Assembly: GCA_964460245.1 (NCBI GenBank)
Contig: CAYWTL010000002.1
Coordinates: 1 to 64,000, forward strand
DNA length: 64,000 nt
Origin: JAXDBM01 sp964460245
GTDB taxonomy: Bacteria > Desulfobacterota > Syntrophia > Syntrophales > Fen-1087
Direction of reading: 5' to 3'
In this document: positions 43,066-55,871 of the stretch, in pieces
Numbering within the stretch: the stretch's first letter is position 1
How the letters are laid out: every line of letters begins with the position of its first letter
Notes under the pieces: model-generated
Databases searched by the model: none
What the model was told of the DNA's origin: nothing
What the model saw: only the letters and a program-made list of their open reading frames with translations
Made by a program: the position numbers and the translations under genes

Positions 43066-45009
43066 ATGGGCACGAGCATTCAGATGACCGATGAAAGAGT
43101 TACACCCGGGGATTTTCGGGCTGAGGGCGCTTCCGCGGTGCTGGAAAAGATCCGGAAGCAGAAGGGGTATTACATCACGAATACGGAACGGGATCTTTCC
43201 CAGTCCGATTTTAAGAACCGGATCATGCCCCACACCCAGCTCCTCGCCGCCAAGCCCCGCAACGAGGCGGGCTTTTTCTCGATTGAGATCACCGGGGGGG
43301 CTTCGGTCCATGTGGACATGCTGCGGAAACAGATCAACCCCCTGGAGAAGCTGGAAGTGCTGAGCCAGAGCATGCCGGACACGCTGTTTCAGACGCTCTG
43401 CCGCGGCATCAATCTGTTCGGGTACCGGCCGTACCCGGATAACGTGATCCGGCTGACGGTTCAGAGTTTCGCGCGCTATGTTCACGTCTGGCGGGTTTTC
43501 GACTTTCTGAACCACATTCCGAACATGGTTCCCGTCTTCGAGGAGGTCCGGAAAGCGGGGCGTATCCTGGCGCCGTCGATCTGCTTTTCCACGGGACCAG
43601 AGCATACCGATGAATTCTACGTCGGGAAGGTTCGGCAGATCATCGAAGTGACGGGCGACGACATCATCCTCTGCATCAAGAACCACGGAGGCCTGGGAAC
43701 GCCCAAGCGGATCGGAGAACTCGTGGAGGCGATCCTGCAGCGATACCCCGGCCTGATCATTCACTACCACGGACACAACACCGACGGCAACGATGTCGGG
43801 CGGATCGTCGCGGCCGTCCGGAAGGGAGCAAAAATCGCCGACGCCAGCGACCACGCCTTCACCGGCTTTTACGGGCCGCCGCCGATTTTGACGGTCCTGG
43901 ATACGCTGAGCGACTACGGATACCATGCGGCGGGCATCGACCGCCAGGCGGTCATCGAAACGTCGAACGTGCTGCGACCGGAAAGGGAGCACTACCGGGA
44001 TTTCGAATCGCAGTTTCTCGGCTTCGATCCCACCGCCCAGATTCACAAACTGCCGGGAGGCGCCACGGGTTCCAGTTTTGAGCAGGCCGTCAAGGGGGGA
44101 TTCCTCCACCGGATGCCCGAGATCCTGCAGAAGGAGCTGCCCCGGGTGCAGCTCGACCTGGGAAACTGGTGGAGCGTCACGCCGGGGTCGCAGATCCTCT
44201 GGACAACGGCGGTCAACAACGTACTGAAGGGCGAGCGCTACAAGGACGTCAGCGACGACCTGAAAAATCTGATGCTCGGCCGTTACGGAGACTTTCCCTT
44301 CTATCGGCCGTCCGATGAGATCTACGAGGCGGTTTTCGGTTCCGACTGGAAGCAGATCGTGGAGTGCGACACCTGCTATCAGAAGATCGAGGACGTCGAT
44401 CTCGATGTGGAAAGGAAGGTGCTCGAACACCGCCTGGGCAGGGCCGCGACGGAGGATGAACTGGTCCTGTATCTTCAGCATCCGAACGACGCGGTGGATT
44501 TCTTCAAGTTTGAAGCCAAGTACGGCAAGACGTGGGTGCTCCCCCCCAGCATCTGGTTCCGCAAGGGCGGGTTCGCGCTCGGTGAAAAATTCGAGGTACC
44601 CGACGTGTCCGGCAGGCTTCACGTGATCGAGATCGGGCCTCAGCGCAAGACGAAATCCGGCGACGCGACAACCTATCTCATCATTGACCACCATCCGGAG
44701 CCCATTCTGACGGAGCTGGCCGAGGAGGGGGAGCAGGTCAAGCGGAAAGCGACGCTCTCTCCCAAGGAAATAGAGGCGGCTGCCAAGGCCGGTGACGTGC
44801 GGTCCCAGATCATCGGCACCGTCAGCGAGGTCTGCGTATCGGAGGGGGACGAGGTTTCGACGGGCCAGATCCTTCTTGTCCTGGAGGCGATGAAGATGCT
44901 GAACAATGTGATCTCCGAGGTGAACGGCAAGGTCACCGAGGTGTTCGCGTCGGCCGGCGAAAAAGTCGCCGTGGGCGACCCTCTGGTCGCCATTCAGAAA
45001 GCGCCGTAG
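43066..45009 (+). CDS. Carboxyltransferase with biotinyl domain (pyruvate carboxylase subunit B-like, divergent)
   Basis: The 647-residue partner of the biotin carboxylase. The barrel-shaped carboxyltransferase domain (about 30-330) has RDLSQSDFKNR at the metal site (canonical RDAHQS), CIKNHGGLG near the carboxy-lysine and HYHGHNTDGND as the HxH metal motif. A helical middle domain and a C-terminal biotinyl domain with EAMKM follow. The canonical substrate would be pyruvate/oxaloacetate, but the altered site motifs leave this open. Separated from the carboxylase gene by 84 bases. Confidence 0.88.
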   Translation: MGTSIQMTDERVTPGDFRAEGASAVLEKIRKQKGYYITNTERDLSQSDFKNRIMPHTQLLAAKPRNEAGFFSIEITGGASVHVDMLRKQINPLEKLEVLSQSMPDTLFQTLCRGINLFGYRPYPDNVIRLTVQSFARYVHVWRVFDFLNHIPNMVPVFEEVRKAGRILAPSICFSTGPEHTDEFYVGKVRQIIEVTGDDIILCIKNHGGLGTPKRIGELVEAILQRYPGLIIHYHGHNTDGNDVGRIVAAVRKGAKIADASDHAFTGFYGPPPILTVLDTLSDYGYHAAGIDRQAVIETSNVLRPEREHYRDFESQFLGFDPTAQIHKLPGGATGSSFEQAVKGGFLHRMPEILQKELPRVQLDLGNWWSVTPGSQILWTTAVNNVLKGERYKDVSDDLKNLMLGRYGDFPFYRPSDEIYEAVFGSDWKQIVECDTCYQKIEDVDLDVERKVLEHRLGRAATEDELVLYLQHPNDAVDFFKFEAKYGKTWVLPPSIWFRKGGFALGEKFEVPDVSGRLHVIEIGPQRKTKSGDATTYLIIDHHPEPILTELAEEGEQVKRKATLSPKEIEAAAKAGDVRSQIIGTVSEVCVSEGDEVSTGQILLVLEAMKMLNNVISEVNGKVTEVFASAGEKVAVGDPLVAIQKAP

Positions 45010-45094
45010 AAAAACTCCGCCGGGGAAAGTCCGGGAGCCGCCTTCCCTGGGTCAGGCAGCGGCTTCCGGCCGAGCAGCACATGTGCTTTCAGTG

Positions 45095-45119
45095 GCCGGT
45101 CCGGTTGCCGGCTTTTTTT
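45095..45119 (+). terminator. Terminator-like hairpin immediately upstream of secA
   Basis: GCCGG and CCGGC form a 5-bp stem around an 8-base loop, followed by seven T, ending 12 bases before the secA ATG. A 12-base palindrome AGCACATGTGCT precedes it at 45076. It may end the carboxylase operon or attenuate secA. Confidence 0.55.
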
Positions 45120-45131
45120 CAAGGTGTTTTT

Positions 45132-47651
<2,520 letters not shown>

Positions 47652-47665
47652 AGCGGGAGGAAATC

Positions 47666-48868
47666 ATGACGGACGGTCGGGGGGAAATTTATGCCGTGCC
47701 CGGTTTTCTGGCAAACGGCACCCATGCCGGGATCAAGGGGAAGGGACAGAAGGACCTTTCCCTGATTTATTCCAGCGAGCCGGCCGTGGCGGCGGCGGTT
47801 TTCACGACCAACGCCTTCAAGGCGGCCCCGGTCCTGCTCGACATGGAACGGATCCGGTCGGGGCGTGCGCAGGCCATCCTGACCAACAGCGGCAACGCCA
47901 ATGCGGCGACCGGCGCGGAAGGGTACCGGGACGCCCGCGCCATGTCGGGCTTCCTCTCGAAGCGGCTCGGCATCCTCGACGATCTGGTGCTGGTCGCCTC
48001 GACCGGCGTCATCGGCCACCGCCTGCCCGTCCGGAAGATCGGTGCGGCCATGGGACGGCTGATCCGGGATTTGCGGCCGGACGGTATCGCCGCAGCCGAG
48101 GAGGCCATCATGACGACGGACCGCTTTCCAAAGATCGCCATGCGGAAGGGCCGGATCGGCGACTGTCCGGTCACCCTCTGCGGCGTGGCCAAGGGCGCCG
48201 GCATGATCGAGCCTCACATGGCGACGATGCTTTCCTACGTCATGACCGATGCCGCCATCGAGGTGTCGGCGCTGAATGCCGTTTTCAGGCAGGCCGTCGG
48301 TGAAAGCTTCAATGCCATCAGCGTGGACGGCTGCATGAGCACCAACGACACGGCGATCATTCTGGCCAACGGGCGGGCCGGCAATCCGCTGATCCGAAGA
48401 CGTTCCAAATCCCTGGCGGTTTTCCGCGAGCTGCTTTTCGGCGTCCTGGGCGAACTCTCCCGAAGCATGGTCCGGGACGGTGAGGGGGCGACCAAACTCA
48501 TCCGGATCACGGTTGAGGAGGCCCGGACCTTCGGCGACGCGAAGAAAATCGCCTATGCCGTCGCCAATTCCAATCTGTTCAAGACGGCCTGCTTCGGTCA
48601 GGATCCCAACTGGGGAAGGATCATCGCCGCAGCCGGCGCCGCGGGCGTTCCCCTGCGGGACGATGCCGTAGCCGTGTATTTTGAGGACATTCCGGTTTTC
48701 AGAGGCGGGCGGGGTTTATCCGAAGGCCGGAGAGAACTCTCAAAGGTCATGGAAAACGCCGATCTTCGCATTACCGTCCGGCTTGGCGCCGGATCGAAAT
48801 CCTTCTGCGTTCACACCTGTGACCTGACCCACGAATACGTCCGGATCAACGCGCACTACCATACCTGA
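47666..48868 (+). CDS. argJ: Bifunctional glutamate N-acetyltransferase / amino-acid acetyltransferase
   Basis: Transfers acetyl from N-acetylornithine to glutamate in arginine synthesis and may also use acetyl-CoA. The self-cleavage region KGAGMIEPHMATML contains the nucleophile Thr that starts the beta chain. Other motifs: VFTTNAFKAAPV, TNSGNANAATG, SVDGCMSTNDT and GQDPNWGRII. 400 residues, normal. GGGAGG precedes the ATG, 14 bases behind secA. Confidence 0.96.
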   Translation: MTDGRGEIYAVPGFLANGTHAGIKGKGQKDLSLIYSSEPAVAAAVFTTNAFKAAPVLLDMERIRSGRAQAILTNSGNANAATGAEGYRDARAMSGFLSKRLGILDDLVLVASTGVIGHRLPVRKIGAAMGRLIRDLRPDGIAAAEEAIMTTDRFPKIAMRKGRIGDCPVTLCGVAKGAGMIEPHMATMLSYVMTDAAIEVSALNAVFRQAVGESFNAISVDGCMSTNDTAIILANGRAGNPLIRRRSKSLAVFRELLFGVLGELSRSMVRDGEGATKLIRITVEEARTFGDAKKIAYAVANSNLFKTACFGQDPNWGRIIAAAGAAGVPLRDDAVAVYFEDIPVFRGGRGLSEGRRELSKVMENADLRITVRLGAGSKSFCVHTCDLTHEYVRINAHYHT

Positions 48869-48924
48869 CCGGCCGGCTTTTCGTGGGCGGCGCGGCCTGT
48901 TTGCGACCGCAGCCGTCTTTTCTC

Positions 48925-48953
48925 TTGATTCTTCGCGGTCTTTGTGCTATTTC
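48925..48953 (+). promoter_or_regulatory. Candidate promoter of the rpsB operon
   Basis: TTGATT, a 17-base spacer and TATTTC, leaving a leader of about 105 bases with a CACAC/GTGTG helix that might bind S2 protein, as rpsB leaders do elsewhere. Confidence 0.4.
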
Positions 48954-49064
48954 CTCACGAATTTCACACATTCCCGGATCGGCCGGCGTGTGCATTTTTC
49001 AGGAAATGTAACCGGTTGAGGCGATGGGGATGGCGGAAAAAACACAGAATAAGGAGTTTGACAC

Positions 49065-49883
49065 ATGGCAAGCATTTCGATGAAGGCGTTACTCGAGGCG
49101 GGGGTCCATTTCGGTCATCAGACCAACAAATGGAATCCGAAGATGAAGCCCTTTATTTTCGGGGCGCGGAACGGGATCTACATCATCGATCTCCAGCAGA
49201 CGGTGGTTCTCTTTCAGACCGCCTACAATTTCGTGGTCGAAACGGTGGCGGCCGGCAGGGAGATCCTGTTCGTGGGAACCAAGAAGCAGTCGCAGGAATC
49301 GATCCGGGAGGAGGCGGAAAGATGCGGAATGCCCTATGTAAACCAGCGCTGGCTCGGCGGAATGCTTACGAATTTCAGCACGATTAAAAAAAGCATCGAC
49401 CGCCTCAACAGCCTGGACAAGATGTTTGCCGATGACAGCATTCGGGCCTTCCCGAAAAAGGAAGTTCTGAGGCTCCAGAAGGAAAAAGACAAACTGGAAA
49501 AGGTCCTGGGCGGCATCCGGGCAATCAAGGGGCGTCCGGCCGGGATTTTCATCGTCGATCCGAAACGGGAACAGATTACCGTCCATGAAGCCAGGAAACT
49601 GAAGATTCCCATTGTTGCCATGGTCGATACCAACTGCAATCCGGACGATATCGATTATATCATTCCCGGCAATGACGACGCCATTCGGGCAATCAAGCTG
49701 TTCGCGTCGAAGATGGCGGACGCCGTGCTGGAAGGGAAGAAACGCTTTGAAGAGCGGCTGCAGGCCGAAACGAACAAGGATCTCGCCCCCGAGGGCGCAG
49801 AAAGGGAAGAGGACGCCGAGGCCGATGTCCCCGAAAGCGTGGAAACCAAAAGCAGCGGTCCCGGATATGAAGACGTAGCCTGA
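49065..49883 (+). CDS. rpsB: 30S ribosomal protein S2
   Basis: Core small-subunit protein. Family motifs include LLEAGVHFGHQTNKWNPKM, QRWLGGMLTNFSTIK and IPIVAMVDTNCNPDDIDYIIPGNDDAIRAI. 272 residues; the acidic C-terminal extension (about 240-272) is common in deltaproteobacteria. AAGGAG is found 8 bases before the ATG. First gene of the rpsB-tsf-pyrH-frr operon. Confidence 0.98.
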   Translation: MASISMKALLEAGVHFGHQTNKWNPKMKPFIFGARNGIYIIDLQQTVVLFQTAYNFVVETVAAGREILFVGTKKQSQESIREEAERCGMPYVNQRWLGGMLTNFSTIKKSIDRLNSLDKMFADDSIRAFPKKEVLRLQKEKDKLEKVLGGIRAIKGRPAGIFIVDPKREQITVHEARKLKIPIVAMVDTNCNPDDIDYIIPGNDDAIRAIKLFASKMADAVLEGKKRFEERLQAETNKDLAPEGAEREEDAEADVPESVETKSSGPGYEDVA

Positions 49884-49943
49884 TCCCGGCGGACGCCGGA
49901 TCGGGGAGAACGAGGAGAACAAGGACAGAGGAGGTAGTCTGAA

Positions 49944-50543
49944 TTGAATATCACATCGGACATGGTTAAGGATTTGCGGGTGAAGACCGGCGCCGGCATG
50001 ATGGACTGCAAGGAGGCCCTGACGGCGGCGGACGGCGATTTCGAGAAAGCGATCGACTATCTGCGCAAGAAAGGCATGTCGGCCGCGACGAAGCGGTCGT
50101 CCAAGGCGGCCAAGGACGGGACGATCGCCACTTACGTTCACATGGGGGGTCGGATCGGCGTCCTGGTGGAGGTGAACTGCGAAACGGATTTCGTAGCCAA
50201 GACGGAAGATTTTCAGACCATGGCACGGGACATTGCCATGCACGTGGCGGCCTGCAATCCCCAGTATGTGCGGGCCGATGAAATACCGGCCGAAACGCTG
50301 GAGCGGGAGAAGGCCATCTACCGCGATCAGCTAACGGCTGAAAAGAAACCCGAAAAGATCTGGGACAAGATCATCGAGGGAAAGCTGAAAAAATACGCCG
50401 AGGAAGTATGCCTGGTCGATCAGAAATTCATCAAGAATACCGACATCACCATCGGCACGCTGGTCAGCAACATGATTGCCAAAACCGGCGAGAACATCGT
50501 CATTCGGCGCTTTGCCCGCTTCCAGCTCGGTGAAGAGAAGTAA
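49944..50543 (+). CDS. tsf: Elongation factor Ts (short type)
   Basis: Nucleotide exchange factor of EF-Tu. The signature VKDLRVKTGAGMMDCKEAL is near the N-terminus, followed by the core motif EVNCETDFVAKTEDF. At 199 residues only one dimerisation subdomain is present, as in Thermus and many deltaproteobacteria, compared with about 280 in E. coli. TTG start with GAGGAGG upstream. Confidence 0.97.
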   Translation: MNITSDMVKDLRVKTGAGMMDCKEALTAADGDFEKAIDYLRKKGMSAATKRSSKAAKDGTIATYVHMGGRIGVLVEVNCETDFVAKTEDFQTMARDIAMHVAACNPQYVRADEIPAETLEREKAIYRDQLTAEKKPEKIWDKIIEGKLKKYAEEVCLVDQKFIKNTDITIGTLVSNMIAKTGENIVIRRFARFQLGEEK

Positions 50544-50551
50544 AGCCTGAG

Positions 50552-51273
<722 letters not shown>

Positions 51274-51277
<4 letters not shown>

Positions 51278-51831
51278 AGGATGCGATTTTCAAGGAATTG
51301 AAGGAAAATACGGAAAAAGCCACGCAAGCGCTGGATAAAACTTTCCAAAAGGTCAGAACGGGCAGGGCGTCCCTGAACCTGCTGGACGGCATCAAGGTGG
51401 ATTACTACGGTGTGCCGACTCCGTTGAATCAGGTGGCCAGCCTTTCCGTTCCGGAAAGCCGGCTGATCCTGATTTCCCCTTGGGATATCAACGCCATCAG
51501 CGCCATCGAGAAGGCGATCCAGAAATCCGATCTGGGGCTGATGCCGGCCAACGACGGGAAACTGATCCGGCTTCCCATCCCCCCCCTAACGGAAGAGCGT
51601 CGAAAGGAACTGGTCAAGGTCGTCAAAAAGATGGCCGAGGAGGCCAAGGTCAAACTGAGAAATGCCAGGCGGGACGCCAACGAGCGGTTCAAATCCCTGA
51701 AGAAAGAAAACACGATTTCCGAAGACGAGATGTTCACACAGCAGGAGCAGGTCCAGAAGGTGACGGACAAGGCCATCGAAAAGATCGATGCGATGCTGGC
51801 CGCAAAGGAAAAGGACATCATGCAAATCTGA
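51274..51831 (+). CDS. frr: Ribosome recycling factor
   Basis: Splits post-termination ribosomes together with EF-G. The 185 residues form the usual coiled-coil (domain I) with KVRTGRASLNLLDGIKVDYYG, PLNQVASLSVPE and the C-terminal KVTDKAIEKIDAMLAAKEKDIM. Last gene of the operon; a strong terminator follows. Confidence 0.97.
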
Positions 51832-51859
51832 GGAAAACGGGAGCGGATCGGCCGGTTCG

Positions 51860-51887
51860 GGGGAGCCTTCAGGCTCCCCGTTTTTTT
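51860..51887 (+). terminator. Rho-independent terminator of the rpsB-frr operon
   Basis: GGGGAGCC and GGCTCCCC form a perfect 8-bp stem with a TTCA loop, followed by G and seven T, 28 bases after the frr stop. Confidence 0.92.
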
Positions 51888-51995
51888 ATACTCTGCCGTC
51901 CGTTCGCTCTTTCCTTGTCAGGGCGAAAACGTTGTGGTAGGCAAATAAGTTACGAACCGGGGGATATTTCCAAAGCGGAGAGATGCGGCAGCACG

Positions 51996-52742
51996 ATGAC
52001 GGAGATCGATCTTCAGAACCTGCCCCGCCACATTGCCATCATCATGGATGGAAACGGCCGGTGGGCAAAACGGCATGCGATGAGAAGAATTGCCGGGCAC
52101 AAGAAAGGAGCGGACGCGGTCCGCGACACGGTAAGGGCCTGCCGGGAGATCGGGGTCCGGGTCTTGACGCTCTATGCCTTCTCGACGGAAAACTGGCTCC
52201 GGCCGGCCGGTGAGGTAGGAGCGCTCATGCGCCTGCTGGAGGAGTACCTCCACGCGGAGGCCCAGGAAATGATGGACAACGGCATTCGGCTGACGGCAAT
52301 CGGGGACATGGGAGCCCTCAAGGCGCCCATTCGAGCCGTGCTTCGGGAAACCATTGGCCGAACATCTCAAAACCGGGAGATGACGCTCAACCTGGCACTG
52401 AGTTACGGGGGGCGCGACGAGATCGTCGGCGCCGTCAAGGGCATTGTCGAGAACTTCCGGAAAGGCATCCTGACGGCGCCGGAGATCACGCCGGAATTGT
52501 TTTCACGCTATCTCTCTACGGCCGGTCTGCCCGACCCGGACCTGCTGATCCGAACCAGCGGGGAGTACCGGATCAGCAATTTTCTGCTCTGGCAGTGCGC
52601 CTACACGGAGTTCTACTTTACCGATGTCCTGTGGCCGGACTTCAATCGCAACGAGCTGTTCCGGGCGATTGTCGAGTACCAGCGGCGCGAACGGCGCTTC
52701 GGTCTCACGGGCGATCAGGTCCGGGAGGGGCGATCCGAATGA
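51996..52742 (+). CDS. uppS: Isoprenyl (undecaprenyl) diphosphate synthase
   Basis: Makes the C55 lipid carrier for peptidoglycan and LPS. Cis-prenyltransferase motifs: HIAIIMDGNGRWAKRH with the catalytic Asp, YAFSTENWLRP and the C-terminal RTSGEYRISNFLLWQ, which in most homologs reads RTSGE-R-SNFLLWQ. 248 residues. The frame continues upstream over frr, but that part is shadow. Overlaps cdsA by 4 bases. Confidence 0.96.
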   Translation: MTEIDLQNLPRHIAIIMDGNGRWAKRHAMRRIAGHKKGADAVRDTVRACREIGVRVLTLYAFSTENWLRPAGEVGALMRLLEEYLHAEAQEMMDNGIRLTAIGDMGALKAPIRAVLRETIGRTSQNREMTLNLALSYGGRDEIVGAVKGIVENFRKGILTAPEITPELFSRYLSTAGLPDPDLLIRTSGEYRISNFLLWQCAYTEFYFTDVLWPDFNRNELFRAIVEYQRRERRFGLTGDQVREGRSE

Positions 52743-53545
52743 CCTCGCACCTGAAACGCTGGTTGACCGCCGTCATTGCCGTGCCGCTGCTTCTGGCCGT
52801 GATCTTCTACGGGTCCGATTCCGTGTTTTCGGGCGTGATCCTGGCCGTCATTCTCGTCGGCGTCTGCGAATACCACCAGATCGTCTTCGGCAAGGGCCAC
52901 GCGTGGGAAAAGACGATCGCCCTGCTGATGGGGTTCCTGATCCCGCTGGCCGTTTATCTCGGCGACATGCGATTGCTGATGGCGCTGCTGAGCTTTGGCG
53001 TTCTGGTCGTATTTTTTACCTTTCTGCTTCGGATCCGGGAGGAGAAATTCGACATCCTGCCCGTCGGGAAACTGATTCTGGGGTTCATGTACGTTCCGCT
53101 GATGATGTCCTATTTCATCCTCATTCGCCGCTTCGAGCACGGGAATCTCTGGATCCTCTTTCTTCTGGTACTGGCCTTTTCCGGCGACGTGGCGGCCTAT
53201 TACGTGGGCCGGAACTTCGGCAGGCGAAAGTTGCTTCCGCTGGTTAGTCCGAACAAGACCGTGGAAGGGACCGTCGGCCTCTTCGCCGGGAGCGTTGCCG
53301 GGTGCGTCATCTTCCAGCAGTTCTTCTTCCCCGCTCTGCCCGTTGTTCATGCCGCCGCTCTGGGCCTGTTCGGAAGCGTCATCGGGCAGCTCGGAGATCT
53401 GTGCGAATCTGCAATGAAACGGGCTTCCGGAGTCAAGGATTCCGGGACGATCCTGCCCGGCCATGGCGGTATTCTGGACCGGCTCGACTGCCTGATCTTT
53501 ATCGCTCCCTTCCTCTATTACTACCGCGTATTCGTCATTCCATGA
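52739..53545 (+). CDS. cdsA: Phosphatidate cytidylyltransferase
   Basis: Makes CDP-diacylglycerol, the precursor of all bacterial phospholipids, in the inner membrane. About eight hydrophobic segments over 268 residues; the family signature near the C-terminus appears as DLCESAMKRASGVKDSGTILPGHGGILDRLD. Coupled by ATGA overlaps to uppS and dxr. It supplies PssA, encoded further on. Confidence 0.95.
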   Translation: MTSHLKRWLTAVIAVPLLLAVIFYGSDSVFSGVILAVILVGVCEYHQIVFGKGHAWEKTIALLMGFLIPLAVYLGDMRLLMALLSFGVLVVFFTFLLRIREEKFDILPVGKLILGFMYVPLMMSYFILIRRFEHGNLWILFLLVLAFSGDVAAYYVGRNFGRRKLLPLVSPNKTVEGTVGLFAGSVAGCVIFQQFFFPALPVVHAAALGLFGSVIGQLGDLCESAMKRASGVKDSGTILPGHGGILDRLDCLIFIAPFLYYYRVFVIP

Positions 53546-54711
53546 AAAAGATATCGATTCTCGGGAGCACGGGGTCCATCGGCGTCAGCACACTCGACGT
53601 GATCACGCGGCATTCAACGCGATTTTCCGTTGCCGCGCTGGCCGGAGGACGGAACATCCGCCTGCTGAAGGACCAGATCGAATGTTTTTGCCCGGCGTTG
53701 GCCGCCGTGATCGACGAAGCGCATGCGAAATCCCTGCGGGAGAGCCTTCCGCCCGGCTGCACCACGGCCGTTCTTTCCGGGCCGGTCGGTTACCGGGAAG
53801 TGGCCCGCCACGGGGATGCGGACCTGGTGGTGTCGGCCATGGTGGGATCGGCGGGGCTCCTGCCCACGCTGGAGGCCATCGATGCGGGAAAGGACATCGC
53901 ATTGGCCAACAAGGAGACACTGGTCATGGCGGGAAGCCTCGTGGTCGAAAAAGCCCGGGAGCGGCGGGTCCGCATCCTGCCGGTGGACAGCGAGCACAGC
54001 GCCATTCACCAGTGCCTGGCCGGAAACCGGCCGGAAGACATTTATCGGATCATCCTGACAGCCTCCGGCGGCCCTTTTCGGACATTTTCCGCCGAACAGC
54101 TCGACACCGTGACGCCTGCCGACGCCCTGAAACACCCCAACTGGGAGATGGGCCGGAAGATCACGATCGATTCCGCCTCCATGATGAACAAGGGGCTTGA
54201 AATTATCGAGGCCCGGTGGCTGTTTGACATCGACATCGACCGCATCGACGTCCTGGTTCATCCGAAAAGCATCGTCCACTCCATGGTGGCGTATCGGGAC
54301 GGGTCCGTCGTCGCCCAGTTGGGGATTCCGGACATGCGGATTCCCATTGCCTATGCCCTGTCCTTTCCGGAGCGGCTGCACTGCCGGGAGGCCGCGCTGG
54401 ATCTGATCCAGGCCGGTCCGATCGAATTTTTCGAACCGGACCCGGAGCGGTTCCCCTGTCTCAACCTGGCGCGCGATGCCGGGAGGTCCGGCGGAACGCT
54501 GCCCGCTGTGCTGAACGGGGCCAACGAGGTCGCGGTGGAGGCTTTCCTGCAGGAGAGAATCCGGTTCCGGGACCTGCCCGTTGTCATATCGCAGGTGTTG
54601 GAGCATCACCTTCCGGTTGCATCGCCGGACCTCGGCCAGATTCTGCAGGCGGACCGGTGGTCCCGGCGGGAAGCGGATTATTTCATTGAGAGAATCGCGG
54701 AAAACAGGTAA
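53542..54711 (+). CDS. dxr: 1-deoxy-D-xylulose 5-phosphate reductoisomerase
   Basis: Commits deoxyxylulose phosphate to isoprenoid synthesis with NADPH. NADPH motif GSTGSIGVSTLDV (8-20), metal-binding VDSEHSAIHQC, and the substrate loop KHPNWEMGRKITIDSASMMNKGLE. 389 residues, normal. It feeds the uppS product line; the operon continues with rseP. Confidence 0.97.
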   Translation: MKKISILGSTGSIGVSTLDVITRHSTRFSVAALAGGRNIRLLKDQIECFCPALAAVIDEAHAKSLRESLPPGCTTAVLSGPVGYREVARHGDADLVVSAMVGSAGLLPTLEAIDAGKDIALANKETLVMAGSLVVEKARERRVRILPVDSEHSAIHQCLAGNRPEDIYRIILTASGGPFRTFSAEQLDTVTPADALKHPNWEMGRKITIDSASMMNKGLEIIEARWLFDIDIDRIDVLVHPKSIVHSMVAYRDGSVVAQLGIPDMRIPIAYALSFPERLHCREAALDLIQAGPIEFFEPDPERFPCLNLARDAGRSGGTLPAVLNGANEVAVEAFLQERIRFRDLPVVISQVLEHHLPVASPDLGQILQADRWSRREADYFIERIAENR

Positions 54712-54717
54712 GTAAAA

Positions 54718-54736
54718 GCGCTTTTTTGAAAAGCGC
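54718..54736 (+). other. 8-bp hairpin between dxr and rseP
   Basis: GCGCTTTT and AAAAGCGC enclose a TTG loop just after the dxr stop and before the rseP ribosome site AAGGAG. No T run follows, so it is more likely a processing or mRNA-stability structure than a terminator. Confidence 0.4.
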
Positions 54737-54757
54737 CGGACAGGAAGGAGTTGCGGA

Positions 54758-55861
54758 TTGATCGGAATCAGCGTCGTATCCTTGATTGTGCTCTTGGGGG
54801 TGCTCATTTTCGCGCACGAACTAGGCCATTTTCTGATGGCGAAAAAGTCCGGCGTCGGGGTGCTGAAATTTTCACTGGGCTTCGGTCCGAAAATCATCGG
54901 GAAAAAGGTCGGCGAAACGGAGTATCTACTGTCCGCCATCCCCCTGGGGGGGTATGTGAAGCTCCTCGGGGAGTCGGACGTGGAGGGTCTGTCGGAGGAA
55001 GAGCAGAAGCGGTCCTTCAGCAAGCAGTCCGTCCTGAAGCGGATCCTGATCGTGGCCGCAGGTCCCGTTTTCAACTTCCTGCTGGCCATCGCGATTTTTA
55101 CCGCCGTCTTCATGTGGGGCGTGCCCGTGCTGACCAGCCAGATCGGCGGCGTTCAGGAGGGTTCCCCGGCCTTCGCGGCGGGATTGAAGGAAGGCGATGT
55201 CGTCATCGCCCTGGATGGAATCCCCGTGTCGCGCTGGGACAGAATGGCGGATACGATCGGCCGGAGCGAAGGAAAGGCCCTGAGGGTCGCCTTCCTCAGG
55301 AACGGTGTCCGGCAGGAGGTGACAGCGACGCCCACTCTGCAGATGTCCAAAACCATCTTCGGAGAGGATGTGGAGGCCTACAAGCTGGGCATCGGCGCAT
55401 CCAGCCAGACTTTCGTCGAGCGGCTGAATCCCGCCGAGGCCGCCTGGGCGAGCCTGAAACAGACCTGGATGATCAGCAAGCTGACGCTGGTCAGCATCGT
55501 GAAGATCTTCGAAGGCGTCCTCTCGCCGAGAACGCTGGGAGGGCCGATCCTGATCGCGCAGATGGCGGGCTCGTCCGCACAGGAAGGCATCATTCCTTTC
55601 GTCATTTTCATGGCCCTGCTCAGCATCAACCTCGCCGTGCTGAACCTGCTCCCGGTCCCCGTGCTCGACGGGGGACACCTGGTATTCTATCTCATCGAAA
55701 TCGTCAAGGGCAGCGAGGTCAGCGTGAAGTGGCGGGAAATGGCCAATCAAGTCGGCTTCATCCTCCTGATCCTGCTGATGATCTTTGTCTTCATGATGGA
55801 CATTGACCGTCTGAACATCAAGGCCGTCAATGAATTTACCAAATTCTTTACGGGCAAATAG
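54758..55861 (+). CDS. rseP: Site-2 intramembrane zinc protease RseP
   Basis: Cuts transmembrane segments, classically the anti-sigma factor RseA. HELGHFL in the first helix supplies the zinc site, GGYVKLLGE follows, a PDZ domain lies at about 125-205, and the third zinc ligand sits in NLLPVPVLDGGHL. 367 residues with one PDZ domain rather than the two of E. coli. TTG start with GGAAGGAG 8 bases upstream. Confidence 0.96.
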   Translation: MIGISVVSLIVLLGVLIFAHELGHFLMAKKSGVGVLKFSLGFGPKIIGKKVGETEYLLSAIPLGGYVKLLGESDVEGLSEEEQKRSFSKQSVLKRILIVAAGPVFNFLLAIAIFTAVFMWGVPVLTSQIGGVQEGSPAFAAGLKEGDVVIALDGIPVSRWDRMADTIGRSEGKALRVAFLRNGVRQEVTATPTLQMSKTIFGEDVEAYKLGIGASSQTFVERLNPAEAAWASLKQTWMISKLTLVSIVKIFEGVLSPRTLGGPILIAQMAGSSAQEGIIPFVIFMALLSINLAVLNLLPVPVLDGGHLVFYLIEIVKGSEVSVKWREMANQVGFILLILLMIFVFMMDIDRLNIKAVNEFTKFFTGK

Positions 55862-55871
55862 CGGCCTTAAA

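Noticed and set aside
45081..45131. Earlier in-frame ATG for secA
   Set aside because: It would translate the terminator-like hairpin and has no ribosome site; SecA proteins start near the ATG at 45132.
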